Assembly: GCA_007119835.1 (NCBI GenBank)
Contig: SKOX01000476.1
Location: 1-10,973 of the forward strand
Origin: Paracoccaceae bacterium
Lineage (GTDB): Bacteria > Pseudomonadota > Alphaproteobacteria > Rhodobacterales > Rhodobacteraceae
Length of the DNA stretch: 10,973 nucleotides
Reading direction: 5' to 3'
Shown: in pieces, positions 1-6,764 of the stretch
Layout of the letters: each line of letters begins with the position of its first letter
How positions within the stretch are numbered: position 1 is the stretch's first letter
Made by a program: the position numbers and the translations under genes
The notes under the pieces: model-generated
What the model was told of the DNA's origin: nothing
The model's input: the letters and a program-made list of their open reading frames with translations, nothing else
Database searches by the model: none

Positions 1-92
1 CGGCGGCGCGGCCGGTGCCGTTCTACCTGCGCGCGGCGGATGCGGCGCCCTCTGCCGAGCCGCCGCCGCGGCTGCTCGACGATGACGCCTGA
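1..92 (+). CDS. tsaB: TsaB, C-terminal end only (t6A tRNA modification)
   Basis: The frame beginning at base 3 is open and ends at TGA 90-92, encoding 29 residues that include PVPFYLRAADAAPSAEP. A proline-rich Pxx(F/L)YLRAxDA segment just before the stop is the usual C-terminus of TsaB (YeaZ). TsaB is the non-catalytic partner of TsaD in making N6-threonylcarbamoyladenosine on ANN-decoding tRNAs. The 3' end overlaps the start of rimI by 11 bases, and tsaB-rimI is a widespread gene order. The call rests on this short tail plus the neighbour. Nothing of the N-terminal ASKHA fold is visible because the gene starts outside the window. Confidence 0.75.
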   Translation, partial: AARPVPFYLRAADAAPSAEPPPRLLDDDA

Positions 93-531
93 GGCGCTCG
101 CGGCGATCCACGCCCGCTGCTTCGACGACACGCCCCGGCCGTGGTCGGGCGACGAATTCGCGGCCCTGCTCGCGCTCGAGACGACGCTGCTCGCGGCGCG
201 GGTCGGAGGCTTCGCGCTCGGCCGCGTCGCCGGGCCGGAGACCGAGCTCATGACGCTCGCCGTCCTGCCCGAGATGCGCCGGCAGGGCCTCGCCCGCACC
301 CTGCTGGCCGACTTCGAGGCCGAGGCGCGAATGCGGGGCGCCGAGGAGGCGTTCCTCGAGGTCGCCGAGACGAACGCGGTGGCGCGGGCGCTCTACGGCG
401 GGGCCGGCTACGTCTCGGCGGGCTTCCGGCGGGACTATTACAGCGCGCGGGCAAGCGTCCGGGTCGGCGCCCTCGTGCTTCGCAAGCCGCTCGCGCCAAA
501 ACCCGGGGACGGCGGCGGATTTAGCCGTTGA
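82..531 (+). CDS. rimI: RimI-like GNAT N-acetyltransferase
   Basis: A 149-residue GNAT acetyltransferase. RimI acetylates the N-terminal alanine of ribosomal protein bS18, and some family members act on other N-termini. The acetyl-CoA pyrophosphate loop is visible as LAVLPEMRRQGLARTLL, residues 59-75, matching R/Q-x-x-G-x-A. Later come LEVAETNAVARALYGGAGY (92-110) and FRRDYY (115-120), which resemble the RimI C-terminal half containing the catalytic Glu/Tyr region. ATG 82 is chosen over an upstream in-frame ATG at 40 because it gives normal RimI length and lies at the end of tsaB, overlapping its stop (90-92), as expected for coupled translation. The C-terminal tail after about residue 136 is Gly/Pro-rich and probably disordered. 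Substrate specificity is inferred from family and context. Confidence 0.85.
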   Translation: MTPEALAAIHARCFDDTPRPWSGDEFAALLALETTLLAARVGGFALGRVAGPETELMTLAVLPEMRRQGLARTLLADFEAEARMRGAEEAFLEVAETNAVARALYGGAGYVSAGFRRDYYSARASVRVGALVLRKPLAPKPGDGGGFSR

Positions 532-556
532 CCGGTCTCGGGGCTTCCGCCTTAAC
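528..556 (+). promoter_or_regulatory. Candidate sigma70-type promoter for the nucleoside transporter operon
   Basis: TTGACC (528-533) is followed after 17 bases by CTTAAC (551-556), a fair -35 match and a weak -10 match at optimal spacing. It sits about 60 bases upstream of the ATG at 616 and overlaps the rimI stop codon. It is the only plausible -35 noticed in this 84-base gap. The -10 half also forms part of an inverted repeat at 549-571. Motif reading only. Confidence 0.3.
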
Positions 557-571
557 TGCAAGGGATAAGGC
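549..571 (+). repeat. Inverted repeat upstream of the transporter operon (possible operator)
   Basis: GCCTTA (549-554) and TAAGGC (566-571) are perfect reverse complements separated by 11 bases. The 23-base element overlaps the candidate -10 and lies 45 bases before the first gene of the operon. Its size and position suit a dimeric repressor operator, for example one sensing purines or nucleosides, but no regulator gene lies in the window. The arms are only 6 bp, so chance is possible. Confidence 0.3.
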
Positions 572-615
572 CGCGGCGGACAGGCCATGGCGCGATCCAG
601 CAGGTGGAGGTTGGG

Positions 616-1635
616 ATGAAGTGGACGGCGGCGAACGGCCCGCGGCGGGCTGGGGCGGCGGTGCTGGGGCTGGCGCTCACGGCCGGCGCGGCGAATGCGG
701 ACGAGATCAACCCGGCGGTGATCTACGACCTCGGCGGCAAGTTCGACCGCTCGTTCAACCAGGCCTCGCACACCGGCGCGGAGCGCTTCCGCGAGGAGAC
801 CGGCATCGCGTACCGCGACTTCGAGCTCCAGTCCGACGCCCAGCGCGAGCAGGCGCTGCGCCGCTTCGCCGAGCAGGGGCACAACCCGGTCATCGTCACC
901 GGCTTCGCCTACGGCTCGGCGATGGAGGAGATCGCGCCCGACTTCCCCGACACCAACTTCGTCATCATCGACATGGTGGTCGACCTGCCCAACGTGCGCT
1001 CGGTGGTGTTCAACGAGCACGAGGGCTCCTATCTCGTCGGCGTGCTCGGCGCGATGGCGTCCGAGACCGGCACGCTCGGCTTCGTCGGCGGCATGGACAT
1101 CCCGCTGATCCGCAAGTTCGCCTGCGGCTACGTCCAGGGCGTGATGGCGACGAACCCCGACGCCACCGTGCTTCAGAACATGACCGGCACGACGGGCGCG
1201 GCGTGGAACGATCCGGTGCGCGGCGGCGAGCTCGCGCGCGCGCAGATCGACCAGGGTGCGGACGTGATCTACCACGCGGCCGGCGGCACCGGCGTCGGCG
1301 TTTTGCAGGCGGCGGCGGATGCCGACGTCTACGGGATCGGCGTCGACTCCAACCAGAACTACATGCACCCGGGCAACGTGCTGACCTCGATGCTCAAGCG
1401 CGTCGACGTCGCGGTCTACGACGCGATGATGGACGTCAAGGAGGGCGAGTGGACGACCGGCGTCGTCGTGCTCGGCCTCGCCGAGGACGGCGTCGGCTGG
1501 GCGCTCGACGAGCACAACGAGGACCTGATCACCGCGGAGATGCGCGAGGCGGTCGAGGAGGCCGAACGCCGGATCATCGCGGGCGAGATCGAGGTGCACG
1601 ACTACACCACCGACGGCACCTGCCCCGTCCAGTAG
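616..1635 (+). CDS. BMP-family periplasmic nucleoside-binding protein of an ABC importer
   Basis: A 339-residue substrate-binding protein of the BMP/PnrA family (Pfam Bmp), which delivers purine or other nucleosides to an ABC importer. Residues 1-28 form a Sec signal peptide: a basic start, a hydrophobic core, then ANA before DEINP. There is no lipobox cysteine, so it is expected to be a soluble periplasmic protein, unlike the lipoproteins of Gram-positives and spirochaetes. The binding fold shows VIYDLGGKFDRSFNQ (35-49), the family G-x-F-D-x-S-F-N loop. GVDSNQ, with Asp244, occupies the second-lobe ligand position, and a glycine-rich HAAGGTGVG precedes it. The ATG at 616 has GGAGG (606-610) five bases upstream, so an in-frame GTG at 604 is less likely. 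It leads the operon with the ATPase 3 bases downstream. The terminal phosphorylase suggests purine nucleosides as ligand (inference). Confidence 0.9.
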   Translation: MKWTAANGPRRAGAAVLGLALTAGAANADEINPAVIYDLGGKFDRSFNQASHTGAERFREETGIAYRDFELQSDAQREQALRRFAEQGHNPVIVTGFAYGSAMEEIAPDFPDTNFVIIDMVVDLPNVRSVVFNEHEGSYLVGVLGAMASETGTLGFVGGMDIPLIRKFACGYVQGVMATNPDATVLQNMTGTTGAAWNDPVRGGELARAQIDQGADVIYHAAGGTGVGVLQAAADADVYGIGVDSNQNYMHPGNVLTSMLKRVDVAVYDAMMDVKEGEWTTGVVVLGLAEDGVGWALDEHNEDLITAEMREAVEEAERRIIAGEIEVHDYTTDGTCPVQ

Positions 1636-1638
1636 GGC

Positions 1639-3198
1639 ATGGCGTCGGCGGCACAGGCGCCGGATGCCCCGGCGATCGAGCTTCGGGGCATCTCCAAGAG
1701 CTTCGGCCCGGTCAAGGCCAACGAGGACATCGACCTCCGCGTCGAGCCGGGGACGATCCACGGCATCGTCGGCGAGAACGGCGCCGGCAAGTCGACGCTG
1801 ATGTCGATCCTCTACGGCTTCTATCAGGCCGACGCCGGCGAGATCCTGATCGGCGGCAAGCTCACGCCGATTCCCGACAGCGACGCGGCGATCCGCGCCG
1901 GCATCGGCATGGTCCACCAGCACTTCATGCTGGTGGAGAATTTCACCGTGCTCGAGAACGTCGTGCTCGGCGCCGAGGACGGGGCGCTGCTGCGGCCGTC
2001 GCTCGCCAAGGCGCGGGCCGAGCTGACCCGGCTCGCGCGCGACTACGAGCTGCAGGTCGACGCGGACGCGGTGGTGGGCGACCTGTCTGTCGGCTTCCAG
2101 CAGCGGGTGGAGATCCTGAAGGCGCTCTACCGGCACGCCGACATCCTGATCCTCGACGAGCCGACCGGCGTGCTGACGCCCGCCGAGGCCGACCACCTGT
2201 TCCGGATCCTGCGGTTCCTGCGCGACCAGGGCAAGACGATCATCCTGATCACCCACAAGCTCCGCGAGATCATGGCGATCACCGACCGGGTGAGCGTGAT
2301 GCGGCGCGGGCGGATGGTGGCGACGCTCGACACCGCCCGCACCTCGCCGCCGGAGCTCGCCGAGCTGATGGTCGGCCGCCGCGTGCTCCTGCGCGTCGAC
2401 AAGGGGCCGGCGAAGCCGGGGGACGTGCTGATGCAGGTGCGCGACCTCAAGGTGAACGACTGGCAGGGGGTGGAGCGGCTGCGCGGCGTGTCCTTCGACC
2501 TGCGCGGCGGCGAGATCCTCGGCATCGCCGGCGTCGCGGGCAACGGCCAGTCGGAGCTCCTCGAGGTGCTGGCCGGCATCCGGCCCGCCTCGGGCGGCAG
2601 TGTGCGCTTCAGGGGCGAGGCGCTCGCGCTCGACTCGGTGGCGAACGCCGAAGCCCGCCGCGCCCTCGGCATCGCCCACGTGCCGGAGGACCGCCACCGC
2701 CGCGGGCTGGTGATGCCCTTCTCCGAGTGGGAGAATTCCTGCCTCGGCTACCACGGCGAGCCGCGCTATGCCGGCCCCGCCTGGACGATGGACCGCCGGG
2801 CGATCCGCGAACTCGCGCAGGCGGGGATCGAGAAATTCGACATCCGGCCGCCGTCGGTCGACCTGACGACCTCGAACTTCTCCGGCGGCAACCAGCAGAA
2901 GATCGTCCTCGCCCGCGAGATCGAGCGCGACCCCGACGTGCTGCTCGTCGGCCAGCCGACGCGCGGCGTCGACATCGGCGCGATCGAGTTCATCCACCGC
3001 GAGATCGTCGCCCTGCGCGACCGCGGCAAGGCGATCCTGCTCGTCTCGGTCGAGCTCGACGAGATCCAGGCGCTCGCCGACCGCATCGTCGTGATGTTCG
3101 ACGGCCGCATCTCCGGCGCGCGCGCGGCCGGCGAGACCGACGAGCGCGAGCTTGGCCTCCTGATGGCGGGCATCGACCCGGCGGAGCGGGCGGCGTGA
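1639..3198 (+). CDS. Nucleoside ABC importer ATPase with two fused nucleotide-binding domains
   Basis: A 519-residue ATPase of the YufO/NupO type, with two ABC domains in tandem as in sugar importers (RbsA-like). NBD1 is canonical: Walker A GENGAGKST (45-53), Q-loop around Gln94, signature LSVGFQQR (149-156), Walker B ILILDEPT (169-176) and H-loop His206. NBD2 is degenerate: the P-loop reads GVAGNGQSE (298-306) without the GKS/T. The signature SGGNQQ (415-420) is intact. Walker B is LLVGQPT (435-441), with Gly-Gln where Asp-Glu is expected, and the H-loop histidine is missing (LLVSVELDE). Such asymmetry is common in this family, so it does not indicate a pseudogene. Translation probably depends on coupling: the start follows the upstream stop by 3 bases and only a weak GGGC precedes it. 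Its stop overlaps the next GTG start. Confidence 0.93.
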   Translation: MASAAQAPDAPAIELRGISKSFGPVKANEDIDLRVEPGTIHGIVGENGAGKSTLMSILYGFYQADAGEILIGGKLTPIPDSDAAIRAGIGMVHQHFMLVENFTVLENVVLGAEDGALLRPSLAKARAELTRLARDYELQVDADAVVGDLSVGFQQRVEILKALYRHADILILDEPTGVLTPAEADHLFRILRFLRDQGKTIILITHKLREIMAITDRVSVMRRGRMVATLDTARTSPPELAELMVGRRVLLRVDKGPAKPGDVLMQVRDLKVNDWQGVERLRGVSFDLRGGEILGIAGVAGNGQSELLEVLAGIRPASGGSVRFRGEALALDSVANAEARRALGIAHVPEDRHRRGLVMPFSEWENSCLGYHGEPRYAGPAWTMDRRAIRELAQAGIEKFDIRPPSVDLTTSNFSGGNQQKIVLAREIERDPDVLLVGQPTRGVDIGAIEFIHREIVALRDRGKAILLVSVELDEIQALADRIVVMFDGRISGARAAGETDERELGLLMAGIDPAERAA

Positions 3199-4295
3199 GC
3201 CCTGCCCTGCCCCGCTGGGCCGACCTCGCGCTCATCCCCGCGCTCAACCTCGCGCTCGCCTTCCTCGCGGCCGGGCTCGTCGTCGTCTTCATCGGCGAGG
3301 ACCCGGTGCAGGCGGTCAGCGTGCTGATCCGGGGCTCGCTCGGGTCGTCCTACGCCATCGGCTTCACGCTGTTCTACGCCACGACCTTCGTCTTCACCGG
3401 CCTCGCCGTCGCCATCGCCTTCCACGCCGGGCTCTTCAACATCGGCGGCGAGGGCCAGGCGATCCTCGGCGGCATCGGCGTCGCCCTCGCCGCGCTCTGG
3501 CTCGACACCACCCACTGGCTCGTCGTCCTGCCGGCGGCGATCGTGGCGGCGGCGCTCTTCGGCGCGGCCTGGGCGGCGATCCCCGGCATCCTCGCGGCGA
3601 CCCGCGGCAGCCACGTCGTCATCACCACGATCATGTTCAACTTCATCGCCTCGGCGCTGCTCGTCTACCTGCTCGTCAACGTCCTCCGGGTGCCCGGCGC
3701 GATGTCGCCCGAGACCCGGCGCTTCGCCGAGGGCGCGCACCTGCCGTTCATGCACACGATGCTCGGTCACCTCGGGATCGGCATGGCGCGCACGCCGATG
3801 AACATCGCCTCGCTGCTCGCGCTCCTCGCCGCCCTCGGGACCTGGGTGCTGATCTGGCGCACCCGCCTCGGCTACGAGATCCGCGCCTTCGGCCATTCCG
3901 AGCCGGCGGCGGTCTATGCCGGGATCAGCCCGGTGAGGATCATCGTCGTCGTCATGCTGATCTCGGGCGCGATGGCGGCGTGCATGGCGCTCAACGTCGT
4001 GCTCGGCTACCAGCAGCGGCTGGTGCTCGAGTTCACCGCCGGCGCCGGCTTCGTCGGCATTGCGGTCGCGCTGATGGGCCGCTCGCACCCCTTCGGCGTG
4101 GTGCTGGCGGCGATCCTGTTCGGGATGCTCTACCAGGGCGGCGCCGAGCTCGCCTTCGAGATGCCGGCGATCAGCCGCGACATGATCGTGGTGATCCAGG
4201 CGCTGGTGATCCTGTTCACCGGCGCGCTCGAGCGGATGGTGCGCGGGCCGGTGGAGCGGCTCTTCGCCCGACGGCCGGCGCGGGCGGCGACCTGA
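3195..4295 (+). CDS. Nucleoside ABC importer permease, subunit 1 (YufP/NupP-like)
   Basis: A 366-residue integral membrane permease of the BPD_transp_2 family (the group with RbsC and LivH/M). The hydrophobic profile suggests about 8 to 10 membrane helices. The clearest family motif is GLFNIGGEGQAILGG, near residues 79-93. A cytoplasmic coupling-loop segment, RLGYEIRAFGHSEPAAVYAGIS, precedes the later helices (shown here to its first 20 residues: RLGYEIRAFGHSEPAAVYAG). The start is GTG 3195, whose GTGA overlaps the ATPase stop. This is the natural start because the frame stays open far upstream without meaning, across the two preceding genes. The stop shares one base with the next ATG. With the following permease it should form a heterodimeric inner-membrane channel. 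Confidence 0.9.
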   Translation: MSPALPRWADLALIPALNLALAFLAAGLVVVFIGEDPVQAVSVLIRGSLGSSYAIGFTLFYATTFVFTGLAVAIAFHAGLFNIGGEGQAILGGIGVALAALWLDTTHWLVVLPAAIVAAALFGAAWAAIPGILAATRGSHVVITTIMFNFIASALLVYLLVNVLRVPGAMSPETRRFAEGAHLPFMHTMLGHLGIGMARTPMNIASLLALLAALGTWVLIWRTRLGYEIRAFGHSEPAAVYAGISPVRIIVVVMLISGAMAACMALNVVLGYQQRLVLEFTAGAGFVGIAVALMGRSHPFGVVLAAILFGMLYQGGAELAFEMPAISRDMIVVIQALVILFTGALERMVRGPVERLFARRPARAAT

Positions 4296-5263
4296 TGGAT
4301 CTCGCCACCGCCCTCGCGATCGCGGAATCGAGCATGCGGCTCGCAGCGCCGCTCCTGCTCGCCTGCCTCGCCGGTCTCTACTCCGAGCGCGCCGGCATCT
4401 TCGACATCGGGCTCGAGGGCAAGATGCTCGGCGCGGCCTTCGGGGCGGGGGCGGTGGCGGCGGTCACCGGCTCGGCCTGGATCGGGCTTGCGGCGGGCAT
4501 GGCCGTCTCGACCGTGCTCGCGCTGATCCACGGGCTCGCCTCGATCACCTTCCGGGGCAACCAGATCATCTCGGGCGTCGCGATCAACTTCCTCGCCTCG
4601 GGGCTCACCGCGCTGATCGGGCAGAACTGGTTCGGCATGGGCGGGCAGACGCCGCAGCTCTTCGGCGACCAGCGGTTCCTCGCGGTCGAGCTGCCGCTGG
4701 CGGGCGCGCTGCGCGACGTGCCGGTGATCGGCTTTCTCTATTCCGACTTCCTGTCGGGCTTCACCGTGCTGGTCTATGTCGCGCTCCTCGCCGTGCCGCT
4801 GACCTGGTGGGTGCTGTTCCGCACCCGCTTCGGGCTTCGGCTGCGGGCGGTCGGCGAGAACCCCGGCGCGGTCGACACCGCCGGCATCTCCGTGGTGCGG
4901 CTGCGCTACCAGGCGGTGATCATCACCGGGCTGCTCTGCGGCATCGCCGGCGCCTACCTCGCCACCGGCATGGCGGCCGGCTTCATCCGGGACATGACCG
5001 CGGGCAAGGGCTTCATCGCGCTCGCCGCGCTGATCTTCGCCAAGTGGCGGCCGTGGCCGGCGCTCTGGGCCTGCCTGCTCTTCGGCTTTCTCGAGGCCAT
5101 CGGCATCCGCTACCAGGGCGTGACCATCCCCAACGTCGGCACCGTGCCCGTCCAGCTGATGCAGGCCCTGCCCTACATCCTGACGGTGGTGATCCTCGCG
5201 GGCTTCGTCGGCCGGGCGATCCCGCCGCGCGCCGGCGGCAAGCCCTATGTGAAGGAGCGGTGA
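4295..5263 (+). CDS. Nucleoside ABC importer permease, subunit 2 (YufQ/NupQ-like)
   Basis: A 322-residue BPD_transp_2 family permease, the second membrane subunit of the importer. It shows the characteristic N-terminal pattern YSERAGIFDIGLEGKMLG (residues 29-46), parallel to the FNIGGEGQ motif of the first permease. It also has a coupling-loop region GLRLRAVGENPGAVDTAGIS, and about 8 or more hydrophobic segments. The shorter length relative to subunit 1 is normal for the pair. ATG 4295 uses the last base of the preceding stop codon (TGA 4293-4295), a one-base overlap that implies coupled translation. An upstream in-frame extension into the previous gene is a shadow. Its final codons carry the ribosome binding site of the phosphorylase gene. 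Confidence 0.9.
   Translation: MDLATALAIAESSMRLAAPLLLACLAGLYSERAGIFDIGLEGKMLGAAFGAGAVAAVTGSAWIGLAAGMAVSTVLALIHGLASITFRGNQIISGVAINFLASGLTALIGQNWFGMGGQTPQLFGDQRFLAVELPLAGALRDVPVIGFLYSDFLSGFTVLVYVALLAVPLTWWVLFRTRFGLRLRAVGENPGAVDTAGISVVRLRYQAVIITGLLCGIAGAYLATGMAAGFIRDMTAGKGFIALAALIFAKWRPWPALWACLLFGFLEAIGIRYQGVTIPNVGTVPVQLMQALPYILTVVILAGFVGRAIPPRAGGKPYVKER
5251..5257 (+). promoter_or_regulatory. Strong ribosome binding site for the phosphorylase, inside the preceding gene
   Basis: GAAGGAG lies 6 bases before ATG 5264 and within the last codons of permease 2 (the Lys-Glu near its C-terminus). It is among the strongest Shine-Dalgarno matches in the window and fixes the phosphorylase start directly after the permease stop. 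It suggests that the enzyme is made at a higher rate than the membrane subunits (inference). Confidence 0.7.
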
Positions 5264-6064
5264 ATGGACGCGGCTGACGTCATCTGGACGCGGGCGGGCC
5301 AGGATCGGGTGCCGGTCGCCCTCGTGCTCGGCTCGGGCCTCTCGGCGCTCGGCGAAGCGGTCGAGGGCGAGGCGATCTCCTATCTGGACCTTCCCGGCTT
5401 TCCCGAGGCCGGCGTCTCGGGCCACGCGCCGACGCTCACGGTCGGAACGCTCGAAGGCGTGCGGGTGGCCGTGATGGGCGGGCGGGCGCACTACTACGAG
5501 CAGGGCGACGCCGCCGTGATGCGCCCAGCCATCGCGACGCTCCGCGCGATCGGGGTCGAGACGCTCCTCCTCACCAACGCCGCCGGCTCGTTCCGGCCGG
5601 AGGTCGGGCCGGGCGAACTCATGCTGATCGCCGACCACATCAACTTCGCCGGCACCAACCCGCTGATCGGCGAGGCGACCGACGCGCGCTTCGTCAACAT
5701 GGTCGACGCCTACGATCCCGGCCTGCGCGCGGAGCTGAAGGCGGCGGCCGACGCGGAACAGGTGCCGCTCGCCGAGGGCGTCTACGCCTGGTACTCGGGC
5801 CCCTCGTTCGAGACGCCGGCGGAGATCCGGGCGCTGCGGGCGCTGGGCGCGGACGCGGTCGGCATGTCGACGGTGCCGGAGGTGATCCTCGCGCGCTTCT
5901 TCGGGATGCGGGTCGCGGCGATCTCGACCATCACCAACATGGCCGCCGGCCTCGGCAGCGAGACGATCAGCCACGAGCACACCAAGGCGATGGCGCCCGT
6001 CGGCGCGGCCAAGCTCGAGCGCGTCCTCAGGCGGTTTCTCGCGACGCGATCACGAACCGCCTGA
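5264..6064 (+). CDS. Purine-nucleoside phosphorylase, PNP/MTAP family (EC 2.4.2.1 type)
   Basis: A 266-residue phosphorylase of the trimeric PNP/MTAP class (PunA/XapA-like). It splits purine (deoxy)nucleosides with phosphate into free base and (deoxy)ribose-1-phosphate in the cytoplasm. Visible motifs in order: phosphate loop LVLGSGLS (20-27), GGRAHYYEQ with His76, LLTNAAGSF (102-110), and MLIADHINFAGTNPLIG (120-136). They are followed by YSGPSFETPAE with Glu183, VGMSTVPE with Met201, and STITNMAAG with Asn225. Glu183, Met201 and Asn225 match the purine- and ribose-binding residues of human PNP, where Glu plus Asn favours 6-oxopurines (inosine, guanosine). The gene directly follows permease 2, so imported nucleosides can be cleaved at once. 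The alternative, a methylthioadenosine phosphorylase, is less likely because of Asn225. Its stop lies inside a hairpin. Confidence 0.93.
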   Translation: MDAADVIWTRAGQDRVPVALVLGSGLSALGEAVEGEAISYLDLPGFPEAGVSGHAPTLTVGTLEGVRVAVMGGRAHYYEQGDAAVMRPAIATLRAIGVETLLLTNAAGSFRPEVGPGELMLIADHINFAGTNPLIGEATDARFVNMVDAYDPGLRAELKAAADAEQVPLAEGVYAWYSGPSFETPAEIRALRALGADAVGMSTVPEVILARFFGMRVAAISTITNMAAGLGSETISHEHTKAMAPVGAAKLERVLRRFLATRSRTA

Positions 6065-6065
6065 G
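6026..6065 (+). terminator. 11-bp-stem hairpin containing the phosphorylase stop codon
   Basis: CTCAGGCGGTT (6026-6036) and AACCGCCTGAG (6055-6065) are perfect reverse complements around an 18-base interior, which can itself fold TCGC/GCGA. The stop codon TGA (6062-6064) is in the right arm. No T-tract follows, so it is not a classical intrinsic terminator. It may be a factor-assisted terminator or a 3'-end stabiliser closing the five-gene operon. It ends 4 bases before the stress promoter motif of the next gene. Confidence 0.55.
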
Positions 6066-6069
6066 CGCC

Positions 6070-6094
6070 GGAACCGTCGCCCCCGGCCTCCGTT
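6070..6094 (+). promoter_or_regulatory. EcfG-type (general stress response sigma factor) promoter
   Basis: GGAAC (6070-6074), a 16-base spacer, then CGTT (6091-6094). This matches exactly the GGAAC-N16/17-CGTT consensus known for alphaproteobacterial EcfG/SigT/RpoE2 promoters under PhyR-NepR control. Transcription would begin near 6100 and give a leader of about 70 bases before the DUF892 gene. DUF892 genes are the kind of stress gene often placed in such regulons. I did not notice another full match in the window, but I did not search exhaustively. Confidence 0.65.
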
Positions 6095-6173
6095 CTCCGC
6101 GAGCGGCGGCGCTGACGGCCCGGACCTTCGGGACGGCGCCCGCGGCCGCCACGGAAATCGGAAAGGAAACACG

Positions 6174-6662
6174 ATGGCCATGAAGACCCTGGACGACCTC
6201 TTCGTCCACATGCTGCGCGACATGTACTACGCCGAGAAGCAGGCTGCGAAGGCCCTGCCCAAGATGGCGAAGAAGGCGAGCGCGGACGTGCTGCGCGACG
6301 CCCTCGAACTGCACCAGCAGGAGACCGAGGAGCAGATCGAGAAGCTCGAACTGGTCTTCGAGATGCGCGACCTGAAGCCCCGCGGCGTGACCTGCGACGC
6401 GGCCAACGGCATCATCGAGGAAGCCAAGGAGATCATGGACGAGGCGCAGGACGACAACACCCGCGACGCCGGCATCATCGCCGCGGCCCAGGCGCTGGAG
6501 CATTACGAGATCAGCCGCTACGGCACGATGGTCGCCTGGGCGAACCAGCTCGGCATGAAGGACGCGGCCAAGATCTTCGCCCAGATCCTCGACCAGGAGA
6601 AGCTGACCGACGCGAAGCTGACCAAGATCGCCGAGGAGCAGCTGAACAAGCAGGCGGCCTGA
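6174..6662 (+). CDS. Ferritin-like DUF892 family protein (YciE/YciF-like)
   Basis: A 162-residue, all-helical protein of the DUF892/YciE-YciF family, which adopts a ferritin-like four-helix bundle. The biochemical role is unsettled; the family is linked to stress responses. The start LDDLFVHMLRDMYYAEKQ (6-23) is the family signature. Candidate metal ligands on the helices are Glu21, His47, Glu50/Glu53, and the cluster Glu109-His110-Glu112 in ALEHYEISRYGTM, with Glu142 later. These carboxylate/histidine pairs suggest a di-metal centre (inference). The start at ATG 6174 has AAGGA (6163-6167) six bases upstream; MKTL at 6180 is the alternative. It stands alone between two operons, with its own stress-type promoter upstream and GC-rich hairpins after the stop. 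It is richer in Lys than its neighbours, as expected for a small soluble helical protein. Confidence 0.9.
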   Translation: MAMKTLDDLFVHMLRDMYYAEKQAAKALPKMAKKASADVLRDALELHQQETEEQIEKLELVFEMRDLKPRGVTCDAANGIIEEAKEIMDEAQDDNTRDAGIIAAAQALEHYEISRYGTMVAWANQLGMKDAAKIFAQILDQEKLTDAKLTKIAEEQLNKQAA

Positions 6663-6677
6663 GCCGTCGCCCAGGGC

Positions 6678-6696
6678 CGGGCGCACACCGCGCCCG
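6678..6696 (+). terminator. GC-rich hairpin after the DUF892 gene (weak terminator candidate)
   Basis: CGGGCGC (6678-6684) pairs with GCGCCCG (6690-6696) around a 5-base loop, 16 bases after the stop codon. No T-run follows. A second small hairpin, CGGGCC (6711-6716) with GGCCCG (6724-6729), lies just downstream. In DNA this rich in G+C such stems arise easily, so a terminator role is only suggested by position. Confidence 0.35.
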
Positions 6697-6700
6697 CGCC

Positions 6701-6739
6701 CCTTAACCTTCGGGCCGGGACAAGGCCCGCTCCTTAACC
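6701..6739 (+). promoter_or_regulatory. Paired CCTTAACC sites upstream of the c-di-GMP gene
   Basis: CCTTAACC occurs at 6701-6708 and again at 6732-6739, 31 bases apart, about 60 to 95 bases before the likely GTG start. TTAACC resembles CtrA half-sites of alphaproteobacteria (TTAACCAT; full site TTAA-N7-TTAA). The spacing does not make a classical full site. They could be binding sites for CtrA or for another regulator. A GATTC (GANTC, the CcrM methylation site) lies at 6749-6753. Confidence 0.3.
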
Positions 6740-6764
6740 GGCCGTTGCGATTCGCCGATTACCA

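Noticed and set aside
40..81. N-terminal extension of rimI from ATG 40
   Set aside because: The added residues are Arg-rich, lie wholly within tsaB, and exceed normal RimI length; ATG 82 fits better.
532..615. Possible purine riboswitch before the nucleoside operon
   Set aside because: The gap is 84 bases and shows only one short inverted repeat. No three-way junction or conserved riboswitch core is visible.
528..3194. Very long open frame upstream of permease 1, continuous with it
   Set aside because: It overlaps the binding-protein and ATPase genes in another frame, has low-complexity Arg/Gly/Ala-rich translation, and matches nothing. It is open only because stops are rare in GC-rich DNA.
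2766..4088. 440-codon antisense open frame opposite the ATPase and permease 1
   Set aside because: Same reasons: charged low-complexity translation opposite two well-supported genes, with no family motif.
4130..5980. 616-codon antisense open frame across permease 2 and the phosphorylase
   Set aside because: The translation is rich in Arg, Glu, Asp, His and Gly with no recognisable motif, and it mirrors clear genes on the + strand: a shadow frame.
6142..6149. Palindrome GCGGCCGC before the DUF892 gene
   Set aside because: A chance GC-rich palindrome (NotI-type site) of the kind expected in such DNA, with no positional logic.
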